Source: Archilochus colubris
Taxonomy: Eukaryota > Chordata > Aves > Apodiformes > Trochilidae
Length of the DNA stretch: 64,000 nucleotides
Direction of reading: 5' to 3'
Assembly: GCA_023079485.1 (NCBI GenBank)
Contig: CM041083.1
Coordinates: 169,033,400-169,097,399 of the forward strand
Shown: one piece after another, positions 49,747-62,500 of the stretch
Layout of the letters: every line of letters starts with the position of its first letter
How positions within the stretch are numbered: position 1 is the first letter of the stretch
The notes under the pieces: model-generated
What the model was told of the DNA's origin: nothing
Databases searched by the model: none
The model's input: the letters and a program-made list of their open reading frames with translations, nothing else
Position numbers and translations under genes: made by a program

Positions 49747-52390
49747 TAAATTATTTTATTATTATGATGTAATTAATGCTATTAAAGCATGAGTGATAGG
49801 TGAGGACCTGCTCCAACCAGCAGCTCTGTTCATTGACTCAGACCATGACTTTTCAGAAAAACTGATGAGGGTGAAAGTGCCTCAATGAACTGTGAGGGGA
49901 AAAATACCATACCAGGCTTTCAGAGGGAATGAGAGTAACACATAACATTTGTGCATGCTACAAAACAAAAGCAGTCACCGGTGCTGCTGTTTCATTTAAC
50001 AAAGCCACATTACTCTTAAGCATTTTACTGAGTAAAAATGAATGTGTATAAAGCAGCTCTGCAAGTCTCAGGGACAGGAAAGAAGAGTGTTTGCTGAATG
50101 TGTGAGCAGTGAAATAACAGGGAAAAGCACAGCTGCTGCTTTGATTTCCCTGGGGTAGCGATGGGCATTAAAGCAGGTGAGAGATGCTCAGCCTGGGGAA
50201 AACTTTACCCTGAATTATCACAATTTAGAGAGACGCTGTCGGGCCGAATCTGCTCTGCAATGAAGCATTCTTAAAAGCAAACCCCAAATCCCCTCCTTCT
50301 GCAGAGGGAAAAAAAAAAACCCCAAAAAAACCCCATTTCATTTCTTTCTTTTCCCTTTTTCTCAAAATCTACTGGGAACAGCCTTCAAATTCCCCCAGCT
50401 GACAACTCTCCCAGCTGACCTGGCCTTGGACATGGCCATATCCTGTGGGCTCATGAAATGGGAACTGAAACACAACAGAAACATCTCCTGAAACAAGTAT
50501 AAAAACAAATGCTACAGAAAGGTACTGTAAGTAGCACATCAGACAGTTTCCAGAAAGAATAATAATTTAAAAAGGTTTTAAATTGGATTTACATTGGAGA
50601 ATTTCCCCTTGAATAACACCGTTTTTTAAATGAGAAAAATAACTAAGATAATGGCATTCTACTGCTTATAAATCCGGGTTGAGAAAGTTTACCCAATCAA
50701 GTAGTCTAGCAAGTGTACAGGACATTTGCTAATAAACATAATTTTAATAAGAAGCTTCTTTTTTGAAGGACTGCTGGCAATAACAGCAGAGGGGCCGAAG
50801 CAATTTCCATGTAAAGACACATTTACCAACAGCCTTACTAATATGTCGATTTTTAATTTTTATTTAGTATCTCATCATATGTTTACAGACCCAAAATATT
50901 TATATTTTGAAGTGGACTTCTGCTCAGTCTGTGTGTATGTGCGTGTGAATGCAGCTGTCCCAGGAAGGAATAACCTTCTCAACCTCCTCCCAATTCCCTT
51001 CTCTCCAAACAGGAATTGCATCTTCAACCTTTGTTTTCACATATATGGTTATCATAACAATACTAACAAGCCTTTGAAAAACGTCTTCCGTCCTCTCTTG
51101 CCATAATGAGTTTCAAAGCTGGCCAGGGTTTGAAACACATCCTAGACACGGGACATTTTTGATGCTCTGGTGAAGATTTTGGAGGCAGATTTTTGATTGG
51201 AGATCATGATTTTTGATGGAGAATAACCATTAGAGTCTGGACTCCTTAAAGCACTGATGGTGGTATTTAGCAAAATCAAATTAATTTTGCCTCCCCCCAT
51301 CCCTTCAAATATACTGCTCACAGTGTGGTTTGGGCAGCTAGGGGGATAAGGAGAAATATTAGAAGTACTGCAATTCTTCAGATGTCTGTAAGTACATTGA
51401 CTTTTAAATTGTTTTTGTTTTATTCAATTGCCCTCAAATCAATGCCAGCAGAATATCAGCCATAGTGTACACCCTCCACATTCAATTCTTCAGGTATTTC
51501 TGTGCTCCTACAGCACTATCAGGCATCTATTCTTTAGTAGATAATGAGGGATTATTGCTTGTGGGACAAGCCAAACACCATCTGATTCAATTATAAACTT
51601 AGTGTTTACAACTACCCTGGATATTAAATATACCCTAACACAGATATCTTGCTAAAATAAAACCAGATCTCCTTTTCTTTCTTTTACAAAAAAGAACTTA
51701 GGTTCCCATACTAGATCTCTCCTCCAGTTTCATCTTAAAAAGATTCAAGCAGAACAGATAATGGAGGAGGTCTACCAAAGCATTAGAAACTTTTTTGTCT
51801 CCTGACTGAAAAGGCACCTCCAGGTACAGAGGTCATCCTGGGGATTCTGGGGAACAGCACAGCAGGACAGCATCATCTGTCATGCAAAAGAGACACAGCA
51901 CTAGTCCCCTCCTTGGAAATGCTGGCTGTTGGGTCCTTCAGACCATTTTGACCCTTTCCCCTTACTTTTCAGAGGCAGAACTGAAAGAATCTATTTTTGT
52001 TTTGTTTTCCTTCTAAACAGCCACTTTCTCCAGATCTGACAACTCTGAGCACCGTGCCTGATCAGATAACGAGTGTTTACACGCGATGCTCAGCGTTCCC
52101 AAACCGCTCCATTGTTCCCAGCATCCAGCAGTGAAGCCCTGATGCCCATCAGGACGAGCAAGCAACAGCAGAGGAAGGAAAGGTTTCCTGCCTGACAAGA
52201 GCAGTCCTGTTTAAATCAGAGATGGAGTTAACCACCCATTCAAACATATGCACACAAAACACTGAGACAGATTGCCTGGCTCTGCCTTGCATAATATTAT
52301 CAAATCCCAGTGAACCGTGTTTAATAACAACAGGGTGAGATGATACCATCATGCTGGCAACATGGCAGGGGAATGATCACAAACTGTCCT
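49747..52390. other. Intergenic, downstream of VWA8
   Basis: The frame 50726-51106 (+) has no recognisable domain and is AT-rich, so it is not called. A longer VWA8 3'UTR could reach into this stretch. Confidence 0.45.
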
Positions 52391-52399
52391 TTATTTATT
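52391..52399 (-). terminator. VWA8: Alternative VWA8 polyadenylation signal
   Basis: The + strand reads TTTATTTATT around 52391, giving two overlapping AATAAA hexamers on the - strand, about 265 bases past the stop. Its use is not shown by sequence alone. Confidence 0.3.
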
Positions 52400-52568
52400 T
52401 GTCCCTCCAGAAAAACATTCTCTCTGTTGCCATCCTGCGATTCCCCCCTGCCCCCCTGCAATTCTCTGAGTGCACTAAGTCAGCTGAGATCTTTTTTTGG
52501 GGTGAAATTTTACAGCTTGGCTGTCGTGCAGATTTGGGTCGCTTTGCTGATTAGAGAGCAGTACATAA

Positions 52569-52574
52569 TTTATT
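52569..52574 (-). terminator. VWA8: Candidate VWA8 polyadenylation signal
   Basis: TTTATT on the + strand (AATAAA on -) lies 87 bases beyond the stop. It would give a short 3'UTR. Further AATAAA copies on the - strand, overlapping at about 52391-52399, are alternatives. Confidence 0.45.
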
Positions 52575-52660
52575 AATATTTATCCTCAGCTTTAGAGTTC
52601 TTATCTCCAGGAGGAGTGGGTTTCTTCTTCTGAATTCCCTCGCCGTGACATCAGTGATGC

Positions 52661-52769
52661 TCAGGCACTTGACAACATGGTAGATGTGAAGATCTGCTGC
52701 AAAATCTGGGGGATCTCTTTGGTATCCATGGCAATAAAAGAGCGACCTGCTGGTAGTGTCCTCTGCAGC
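52661..52769 (-). CDS. VWA8: VWA8 terminal coding exon
   Basis: The acceptor TTCTGCTCCTTAG|G completes the split Arg codon. The exon then reads LQRTLPAGRSFIAMDTKEIP and QILQQIFTSTMLSSA before TGA (complement of 52661-52663). This is the end of the VWA domain plus the short conserved tail of VWA8. No open reading frame of ordinary length marks this exon; it was found by matching the protein end. Confidence 0.96.
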
Positions 52770-55700
52770 CTAAGGAGCAGAATGAAGGACAAGACACAAT
52801 TACCATTTCAAATAACCTCCCCTTCCACAAGCCAGGATGTTTTTGATCTTTTTCCTTTTGAATACCTTCCCAGTCCATGCCGTTCACATCGCTGTCACTG
52901 TGCAATTAAAGGCTTGGGAAAGCAGCAGAGGGGGGAAACACTGAGAGCAGCTAAGCCACAGAGCTCCTTTCAGTCAGACAATCAAGAGTGTTTCTAGAGA
53001 TTTCCATTCACGTCCTCTTCCTGACGTGCAAAAACTCCACTTTGATCAAAGTAGCTGTGACCCCACAAGGTAACACCACGACTGGTTTCCTGAGGGCAGC
53101 CAGAGATTTACTCTGGAAGTGAAGATATTTACTTGCTCTAAATAGATCACCATGAGCCCACAGCTTTCAGTTCAACACCTCCAGTGCTTCTAAATGTGCT
53201 CATTGTATTTCCTCTTTGAAATCACAGCAGATTAGATGGAAAGATATTTTTCTGTCAATATTAGCCTGACATAGTTTTATTCACAGCTTAACCTCCCTTA
53301 CCAAAGCTACACAAGATGCACATTTCAACTCCCATCTCCCTCACATCCAGTCAGCAGGCTTGGAATTTGTTTTTTTCACTGCTTTTCAAAGGAATTTATG
53401 CTCTGTACCATTTCTCCAATGCAAAGTTAAGTCTCACTTTTAAAGCGAGCTTTAAAAAAGCTGCAGCACAGAATTCCCTTCTCCTTCCCCCACAGCAGTT
53501 ACAGGAAGGCTTTGTCTAATTCTGCACTTCCACGTACATAGAATGCATTTCAGTGACAGCATTGTGTGTATTTTCCATACCCAGTGAACTAGGCAATTAT
53601 AAGATCTCCTCTTACACAGCAAGATATGGTCAATGATTATTTTTTTTTTTAATTTTCATTCCTAGCAAAAGCAAAAAGACCTTCTGTAACTATAATCTTC
53701 CAGAATAAATTCTCTTTTCACTCATAATGCAGCTCTGATGTACAGACCTGCAAGCATGACTAAAGCTGGCTGTGCAGCTGTACCTTTCAAACCTTTTCTG
53801 ATTAAAACTACTTAAGAGCCAGTTCCCTCGGGTCCTTCACACCCTCTGCTCTAGTTGAAGACTTGGAACAGAAGCAGAAAAGGCACTGTTGATATTTGTG
53901 GCTACAGCAGATTTTTCCTGCATGTACTGATCCTCAGTGGATGTGGAGCTGAGGGCACCTGGGACAGAATTTCCTACTTTTCTCCTGTGCCCAAACAATT
54001 TAAAGTGAAATACACAGTAGCACTAAAAATAGACATAAAATTTTACAAGTTTTGAAGACCATTAACCTTCAGCTTCTCCTGGTTTAATCTCTTCTCTTAG
54101 GCCCCCACACATGCAAATAGCACCCTGGGCACTGGCAAGGGCACCAAGTCTCTGTCATGAATATGTAGTGATATCACATATGGGGATAGTGCACATCCTT
54201 TGGTGGAAGGGTGGCTTCAAGTATAGGATGCAGGAAATACTCTGAATAAGCTGGGTGTTTAGGATGTCTGTAAGGACTCATTAACCAGGGTTCTCCCTGA
54301 CACAAGTCAGAAGCTACTGCTTCTTGCTAGGAGATGAAAAAAAGATGGATGAGAAGCTCAGCATCAGTTGGCAATGTGCTCTCACAGTCCAGAATGCCAC
54401 CCATACCCTGGGCTACATCAAAAAATGGGTGCCCAGCAGGTCCAGCGAGGTGATTCTCCTCTCTCCTCTGCCCTCAAGAGACCCCACCTGGAGTACTGTG
54501 TCCAACTCTGCAGCCCCCAGCATAAGAAGGACATGGAGCTGTTGGACTGAGTACAGAGAAAGGCCATGAAAATGGTGAGAGGGATGGAGCACCTCTCCTA
54601 TGAAAACAGATTGAGAGTTGGATTTGCTTACCCAGGAAAAGTCTGTAGTGAGAGGACAAGGGGCATCAGTTTCAGAATGAAAGATAGCAGGTTTAGACTG
54701 ACATAAGGAAGAAATTTTTTATGATGAGGGTAGTGAGACGCTGGCACAGGTTGCCCCGGGAAGCTGTAGATGTCCCCTCCCTCGAAGTGTTTGAGGCCAG
54801 GTTGGGTGGGGCCTTGAGCAACCTGGTCTGGTGGGAGGTGTCCCTTGCCCATGGCAGGGGAGCTGGATTACATGACCTTTCAAGGTCCTTTCTAATCCAA
54901 GCCATTCTGTGCTTTTATGATATTATGATTAAAAAACACAGTGCAGAACATCAGCACGGACAACCATGCCCAACTTCACCGCAATGAGAGCCCAGTCTAG
55001 ATTTACGACGAATGGAAAGAAATAAAGTTATACTAGGCATAAAACTAATACACTTACCTATCTGCCTGGTCTCCTAAGGATCCTATAAATATGGCAAAAG
55101 CGTTGACTTGAGTATTGGTGGTCAAGACCTGGGCAAAACTTGATGGGTGGATACCGTACCGCTCGAGATTTGCGTCACTCAGGACGATAACGAAATACTC
55201 GTCAGCCTCTTCCTTGGCGATGTCACGGATGGCGTGCTCTGTCCCTTCCAAGGTATTGTCACCACTCATGCAGAACTGAGCATGGGCATGCATGACCTGT
55301 GTGCAAAGCATAACCAAGTGGAAATACGTAAGATGGCTTTTTGAATAAACATCCATTTCAGCTGGCACAGGGAGGAAAAAAATGCTCAGTTGTACTGATT
55401 CAGGGGATGCTTCAGAAACGTGGACAGTGCTCCAGACAGTACAGAAGATGCAGAATTGTGTACATAATACATCATATTTTAAGATAATCATCATTTCTTA
55501 AGAACACAGGAGGTCAAACGAACAAAATCCACACATGGACAGAATTAGACTGGACCTCAGGGAAGGTAAAATACTTTGATTGCCTATATTTTCAGTAGCT
55601 ACATTCCTATCTATTTAAGTTAAAAAACAAGAAATGACTTAGTTACTTAGTTTCGTAATACTGTGACCAGCTCCTGGCTGTTTATAAGTTGCAGCAGACA

Positions 55701-56564
55701 TCCAGATTCTAATAGTGCTGCATTTGTCATCAAATATTTGACTCGTGGCATTGGCAGCATGGTTTAAGAATACTGAAATGGTTTGGTTGAGTTGTTATGA
55801 AATAAACACACTGTCTACATTGATGAAGTTGTTTCTTATGCAGAAGGTGAGGAATTCTAGACAGGAGAAAATCCAGTCCTTCTAACTGCTGATCTTTCTA
55901 AAGGAAGCTCAGATGCACAGTTCTCACCTATTAAGCTGCCAAACAGGTAAATTCTGGAATACACTCAATTTTTCTGCATCCTACTGCAGTGAAGCACTGA
56001 TGAGTACCCACACTTTGCAATTGTGATTCAACACATTCTGAGTCCAGCATCGATACATTTTACCACTGCTACTGTGACACATCACTTTTTGAAGAAAGCA
56101 GGCTAAATCACCAGCCTGGTATCCCTCTATGGTTTTAATTAGTCACTTATGTGCTGATAATACCACCACGTTTTTTTAGGCAGAGCTATCATTATCACTG
56201 CATAATGGAACTTTCTATATCTTTTGACAGGCAGTCAGACAGACTAATTTATGACACAGCAGTCCAGAAAGAGGCATATTGAGCTTCTACTATTTGGCCA
56301 GAATGTGTTTTCTGCTAATTCTCTGAAAGGTCCTGTTTCAGCTTTATGCAAATACACAGATTTCACTTTCTTGTCTTTCTTTTATTTCACTCACCTGTGA
56401 TGTACCTGCAATTTTATCTTTGCAGTCATAACGTCCTTAATTAATTACTTATGAGTAGGATTTACCTTAAGAATCTCTAATCTTTGCTTATTGTTCTTGG
56501 GAACTTTGTCACTTCCAACCAAGGCGATGTTGAAGCCATCTCCTGAATGTCCAACAATATCGTA
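52661..56564 (-). CDS. VWA8: VWA8, last three coding exons (partial gene)
   Basis: This is the C-terminal end of von Willebrand factor A domain-containing protein 8 (KIAA0564), a very large mitochondrial protein with AAA+ ATPase modules and a C-terminal VWA domain. On the - strand the exons are 56564-56466, 55296-55058 and 52769-52661, spliced in phase with GT-AG junctions. They give 148 residues ending TSTMLSSA and a TGA stop. The first exon starts YDIVGHSGDGFN and continues into KNNKQRLEILK. The second has CMSGDNTLEGTEHAI and EEADEYFVIVLSDANL, which carry the Thr and Asp expected for the second and third parts of the VWA metal-binding (MIDAS) site. The DxSxS part must lie in an upstream exon outside the window. 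The gene converges on RGCC, as in human. Confidence 0.97.
52770..55057 (-). other. VWA8: VWA8 last intron
   Basis: A 2,288-bp intron on the - strand (GTAAGTG...CTCCTTAG) containing the CR1 at 54340. Nothing else was recognised. Confidence 0.9.
54340..54930 (+). mobile_element. CR1 LINE fragment with internal deletion (VWA8 last intron)
   Basis: The left part (GATGAGAAGCTCAGCATCAG to GATTGAGAGTTGG, near 54620) and the right part (GTAGTGAGAGGACAAGGGGC to CCATTCTGTGC) are both CR1. About 130 bases expected between them are missing and replaced by roughly 20 unrelated bases. It is antisense to VWA8. Confidence 0.87.
55058..55296 (-). CDS. VWA8: VWA8 penultimate coding exon
   Basis: This 239-bp exon encodes VMHAHAQFCMSGDNTLEGTE through EEADEYFVIVLSDANLERYG to FAIFIGSLGDQAD, plus two bases of an Arg codon. 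On the - strand the acceptor is TTTGCACACAG|GTC and the donor is GATAG|GTAAGTG. An open frame continues upstream on the - strand to 55494, but that sequence is past the acceptor and does not resemble VWA8, so I treat it as intron. Confidence 0.97.
55297..56465 (-). other. VWA8: VWA8 penultimate intron
   Basis: A 1,169-bp intron (GTAAAT...GCACACAG on -). No repeat or extra exon was recognised. Confidence 0.9.
56466..56564 (-). CDS. VWA8: VWA8 antepenultimate coding exon
   Basis: This 99-bp exon encodes 33 whole codons starting YDIVGHSGDGFNIALVGSDK and ending RLEILK. On the - strand the acceptor is TTTCTTTCTTGCAG|TAC and the donor is CTTAAG|GTAAAT. It is phase 0 at both ends. The content matches the middle of the VWA domain of VWA8. 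Confidence 0.96.
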
Positions 56565-59500
56565 CTGCAAGAAAGAAACCTTGTCAGTCATCTGGTAGCC
56601 ACAAATGGCCTTTGGGCATAGATTAAAGGCAATTTGCTTTCAACAAGAAAACCCAAGTCCTGTTCCCTGCTTCTGTTTATGAGCTACTTAAGGGAACAAC
56701 TTGCAATTTCTCACCAACATGCAAACATAGAATCATAGAATCATAGAATCCTAGGGGTTGGAAGGGACCTCGAAAGATCATCTAGTCCAACCCCCCCTGC
56801 CAGAGCAGGGCCACCTAGAGTACATCGTGCAGGAACGTGTCCAAGCGGGTTTTGAATGTCTCCAGTGAAGGAGACTCCACGACCCCCCTGGGCAGCCTGT
56901 TCCAGGGCTCTGTCACCCTTACAGTAAAAAAATTTTTTCGAATATTCAACTTGAACCTCCTGTGCTCCAATTTACACCCATTACCCCTTGTCCTATCACT
57001 GGTCACCACTGAGAAAAGCCTAACTCCATCTCCCTGACACTCACCCCTTACATATTTGAAAACATTGATGAGGTCACTCCTCAGTCTCCTTTTCTCCAAA
57101 CTAAAGAGACCCAGCTCCCTCAGCCTTTCCTCATAAGGGAGATGTTCCACTCCCTTAATCATCTTAGTAGCTCTGCGCTGGACTCTTTCAAGCACTTCCC
57201 TGTCCTTCTTGAACTGAGGGGCCCAGAACTGGACACAATACTCCAGGTGCGGCCTCACCAATGCAGAATAGAGGGGGAGGAGAACCTCTCTTGACCTACT
57301 AACCACACCCTTTCTAATGCACCCCAGGATGCCATTGGCCTTCTTGGCCACAAGGGCACATTGCTGGCTCATGGTCATCCTCTTGTCTACCAGGACCCCC
57401 AGGTCTCTTTCACCTACACTGCTCTCCAGCAGGTCAGCCCCAACCTATACTGGGACATCGGGTTGTTCTTCCCCAAATGCAAAACTCTACACTTCCCCTT
57501 GTTGAACTTCATCATGTTTCTCTCTGCCCAACTCTCCAGTCTGTCTAAGTCTCTCTGAATGGCAGCACGGCCTTCCGGTGTGTCAGCCACTCATGGGAAA
57601 GAAACGATAAATAATGAAATTAGAGAACAGTTATTTATTTCCACGGTCTGTTTTTCACCTCAACCCACCAGTTGCAGAGCTGTGATGCATGAGATCAAGA
57701 CCTTGCCCTCTCACATTGTCTACATATTTTTTTTTAAAGTAGCAACTTTTGTCTTCTGGAGTTTGACAAACAAGAAGTGCATTGTTTGAGAGAAGCTCCC
57801 ATGTTTGATGGATCACTTTGGTGACCTCATTCTGCTCTGAAAAAAAAAAGTTTTACAAGCCTTCTTTTTGGAAAATCAGCACTCCTTATTTTTGTACACA
57901 ACAGATCAAAGTAATTGCTGTAAGTATGTAGAGAAGTTCAGCTCCTTAAGTCTCTGTACATTTTTAAAGGAGAAGATTGAGTGCATCATTCTCCTGTAAC
58001 AGACGCTGCTAAAGCATGACATCTAGAGCTGTAATAGTTCAAAAATCTTGTTGAACAAATGATGTAATACTGGGAAGGCCTTTGTTTTATGTGAGAGTTT
58101 TATTGTTGTCACATGAAAACCAAGACAAGCTGAGTTATGGCAAGGTCCTGCCCTGCCCTTTGTGCGGTGGATGTGGCAGTCACCCTTGGGGGAATTCATG
58201 AGCAGGACAAAAGTGGATTTAAGAGCTGTCTACACCAAGTAATAGAGCAGAGTGCACAGTGCTGAGCCCAGAGAGACCTGAGCTGGCAGTTCTTCAACAT
58301 GAACATGCCTGTATTTAACCCTGAACAGCTGGCATAGACCTGACTTCACTTGACAGGGAGCCCTTGCAGAATATTTTGCCTCTCAATTATCTTTTATGTA
58401 AGTACTGTCAGTAGGACCCTTCTGGATTCACCATCCCTGAAGTCTCACATAATCATTTGGTAAGAGGTGTGTCCCATCCTCATAGACATTTTTATTTTTT
58501 TTTCCCTGATCTAAGACTACTTTATATAGCATATGTCGAGTTCCAGAGACTGGAAAAATGTTGCTCCCTATAGACAAGGCTCTTTTTAATTGTTTCCATA
58601 GCACTAATTTGCTTAAATATATATATAGAGTAAAAGAAAGCTATAGCAGCTGGAAAACATTTTTAAAGGTGACACAGCCCTCTGCAAAACAGCAAATGTA
58701 CCACATTACTTCACACAGTGTCAAATCATTTAATGACGACCTCACACAGCCCAGACTTCCTTCCCCCTGGAAATCTTTATATAACTTAGTCCTCATGTAC
58801 TGCCATTTCATTCTGCTCTGTTGGCTTTCCCATTCCTGTTCTCAGATTTCCATTTCTTGTGTTCGCTACCCAGCTTCATGTAAAGCTTCCAGTTGGACAC
58901 ATGCCTTCTCTTCAAAACCTATTTCATATCACTAATTATCCCTCAGTCTCTCTCTTCCCTGATGAACACTCAGCTGGTGCTCCTGTCTTCCCCAAACCAT
59001 CACCTTTCCCAGAGAAAAGACATGGCAAATCAAGTTGCACAAACTTTGAGAATGATGCTGAGGTTGCTTTTTACATATTTCTGAATTAACAGAGGAATAA
59101 ATCCCAAGTGTGAATCACACACAAAGGGAGTGTGCATATGTATTGTTTCAAAAACTAGAGATTATTCAAATCAGAGGAGCTAAATAAAGCAGTGGTTTAA
59201 CGGAGCGGAAAATATACAGCACTAATGTGGTTCTTACATAATGTCAGAAATGCCCACAGATCTTCAGGGTAGGCTCTTAATTACAAAACCCTGCACGTCC
59301 TTTGCTGAGCAGTTCTGTATTCAGCATCACTTTTAAATCCACAGCCTAATTACCTGAAACAAAATGCTGTCATTCTCCTCTGTCAAAAGGCAGCTGGTTC
59401 CTCCATAACGAGCTCCCTCCTTCCCAGCATTTCATAGCCCTCTCCCACTGGGTGTCCTGGTATCAGCTCTGCCACGCTGAGTTCATGGGAACAGGCCAAA

Positions 59501-62500
59501 CTTTGCCATTTGGGAATATAATTTTGATTCCTGGCACAAATGAACAACAGACCAACCTTTCACTGGGTTTAAACTCAGTGTGACAGTGTCTGCAGGGAAC
59601 TTGCTGCAGCTCCCAGATGAAGCCCCAGAGGCTGACCCTACAGCAGGTACCCTCCACATTCTTGCACAAGGAGGGAGCGTGCACCCCAGGTATGGGCAAG
59701 GTGAGGCTGAAATGATCTGTGCAAACTATCAGAGGCATGTAAAGGCCTTTACCTGGGAACATCATGTCCTGCCTGCTCCCTCCTTGGCTACCTGGTTGTT
59801 ATTCTCTGTGTGTGCCACTGCATGCACTCAATGAATGTGTATTTATGTTTAACAGATGTTATCTGCTTTGTTTTTTTCTTTGCTGACAGTTTATTATGCT
59901 ATTTGTGACTGAAAAAAATGTGCTGAGGCAGCAGGGAAGAAGTGGCCTTTTGCTTCATGGCGGCTGCTGCAATCTGGGTCTAGCAGAGCCTCCCAAAAAG
60001 CAGAGTGAGAGCCTGCCATGCTGTGGAAGAGAAGTGCTGCAGTCACCAGCCCTCACCTCCTGGTCTTCATAGTCCTCTGAACCTCCTGGAAGTCAAGATA
60101 AGGACCAAGAGTAGCCAAAACCTAATGAGTGTGAGGTTGCTTTTGGGCAGCTTAGCTACCCAAAGAGTGAGGTTGGACTTGAAGGGAATGTAGCAGCACT
60201 GACTTGGATTGACTTAAGTCAACATATGGCTGCAGCCTGGGAGATCCTCCTTGGGAGAGAGGGATGGCAGGCTCACAGCCAAGCTTGAGAGGGGAAGAAA
60301 GGAAGAGTTTTGCCCCCAGAGAATGTATGGGTTCCATAGCAATTTGTGAAACTACAGAATCTGGGACAGATGCAAAAGTGGAGCTTACTCTGCAAGGGCA
60401 AAGAAGGAGGATTTGAATCTCTCACCCAGGTGTTCTTTCATAAACTATTGCCTCCTGATTTGTGTTCTAGTAGAATGAACTTTTTGTGATTTGAGGTTAT
60501 CTTGGTGTGCCCATTTTAAAGAAAAGGTGCAGACAGCTCCACAGTCCTGGCCAACCAGTAACCCCAACACATGCAGGCACATGAGTGCTTTGTCAACACC
60601 AGTTTCCTTCCTCCACAGTAGTTATAAAGTCAAGGACAGAAAAAAGGTCTCTAAGAAGTAAGGATCTGTTAATTTTTCTCATAAATTCCCCAGGAGAATT
60701 TAAAGGGATGGAGTTACAAGTGAGAGAAGAGCTGTGACACGATCTTACCAGGAACTGACTTTTGTTTTGCTTTAGAAAACAGATTGCAAGCATAGACTCC
60801 TAGGACAAATTCAGCAGCAAAATACATGTTTGCTACAGTGCAGGCTTAATTGAATTAATTTATTATTGTGGTAGACAGCAGCCTGTTTTTCAATAGTCTC
60901 TGGTACACTGAGACAAGAACTGCTCTGTTCAGAGCTGTGAGCATACACATCTCTCAAAACAGCATAATTTTGTTGGTTTCTTTCCTTGCAGGTTAAAACA
61001 ATCCTTGTTCCACTGTCACATTTTGCACTGAACTGATGGTTGCTACTGCTTAAAATGGAAGACTTTTTCTGCAGCTGCCATGCCAAAAGGTTTAATTTCT
61101 GCAGGCATTGAAACAGCTGAAAGATGCATGCTGAATGTAAAAGGCAGTGCGAATTAGACATGCTTCTGCCAGAGGGCTAGAGCTTTATAAATTCATGTCT
61201 TCTTTGGAAAACACTGAACATTATATTTTCCCCGAATTTATTTCAAACCTTTTGTTTATTATTTAAAAGAAACTACTCTGCCAAGCCTGTGCAACATTTT
61301 TTTTTTCCCCTGAATTGGCAGTGCTGCCTCCATAGTAGATTCTACAAGTGGGAAATGCTGGGCACATAAAATCTGCAATACCTCTTTAATACAGTGATCA
61401 ATAACAATTTGGGCTTTTCCTACCAGTTACATAACATGTTGTTTGTTGAGCCCCCTGCAATATTTTAAAGGCTTCATAAAACTCCTGTTGGATAATTTAC
61501 TGGAAACGCCTCCTAAATCTGCCATCTTCTGTGCTAATGATGGAAATTAGGAATGATATAAAAACCATATGGGTTACAGGACAGACATAATATTACTTCA
61601 GATAAAAAAAAGAACAAACTGCCCTTCTGTACAGTTTCAAATAATTGGCACCTAAAACAAGATGTACAAAAGATCGTAAGAACACAAACCTTGCAAAATA
61701 ACTTGCTTCTTCTAACTTAAATGTTTAAGTGATGCATCCACACATTCAAAAGGGTCAAGGGGCATTTGTAGGACCATATTTAACCCCCATTAGGATAAGA
61801 CTGAGAATGTGGCTTCTATTACTTCAGTCACTCCCACTCTTTTCTTTAATGAAGCACTTCAGAGGAAGCATGGATGAGATGACACTGGAGGGAGGGCTCT
61901 GAAACACAGCTGTTAATTTAAATGGATTTCTCAACTGTGGGATGAAAACTCCAATATCCCCCTTGACAAGGAATGATTCACTGCCTGCCCTGATGGGAAA
62001 TGTAAGCAGGCAGGGTGCCTTATGCAAGCACTAAAAGCTAACAAATATCTCCTGGCACTTGTTTGACTTTTTAAGAAGGATTATTTTGTTACCTGCTTGG
62101 TACAATCACACACCTAGATTCCTTTAGAAGACAGGGATATGCTACTCTCTACCTTCATCCTGTGCTGTAAAGGCAAATCTACATCATTAGTGATACCACG
62201 GGGAAAGTGCAGCTGCTCAGATAAAACACCTAAGGAAAAGCCCAAGTGTTTGATTCACAACCTTATTTAGCAGAGAACTAAACCAAGCACCAGCAGAAAA
62301 GTGATCTTGAGCAAAGGCCAAGAATTGGTTTCCCAAGTTTACACTGTGTAAATCCCCTTTGAATGCTTTGCTCAGCAAGTCTGATGTTTCTCCAGTTAAA
62401 CACATATTGTACAAGAAACCCCTCAACTTTGTAGCATACATTGCTGTAACCCTTGTAGATGGGGCTACAACAGGAACAGATAGCAGTGGGCATATCTGAA

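Noticed and set aside
50726..51106. A 126-codon + frame
   Set aside because: AT-rich, hydrophobic by composition, with no domain or gene context.
55297..55494. Upstream continuation of the VWA8 penultimate exon frame
   Set aside because: It lies past a good acceptor and has no VWA8-like content. The exon at 56466-56564 joins in phase instead.
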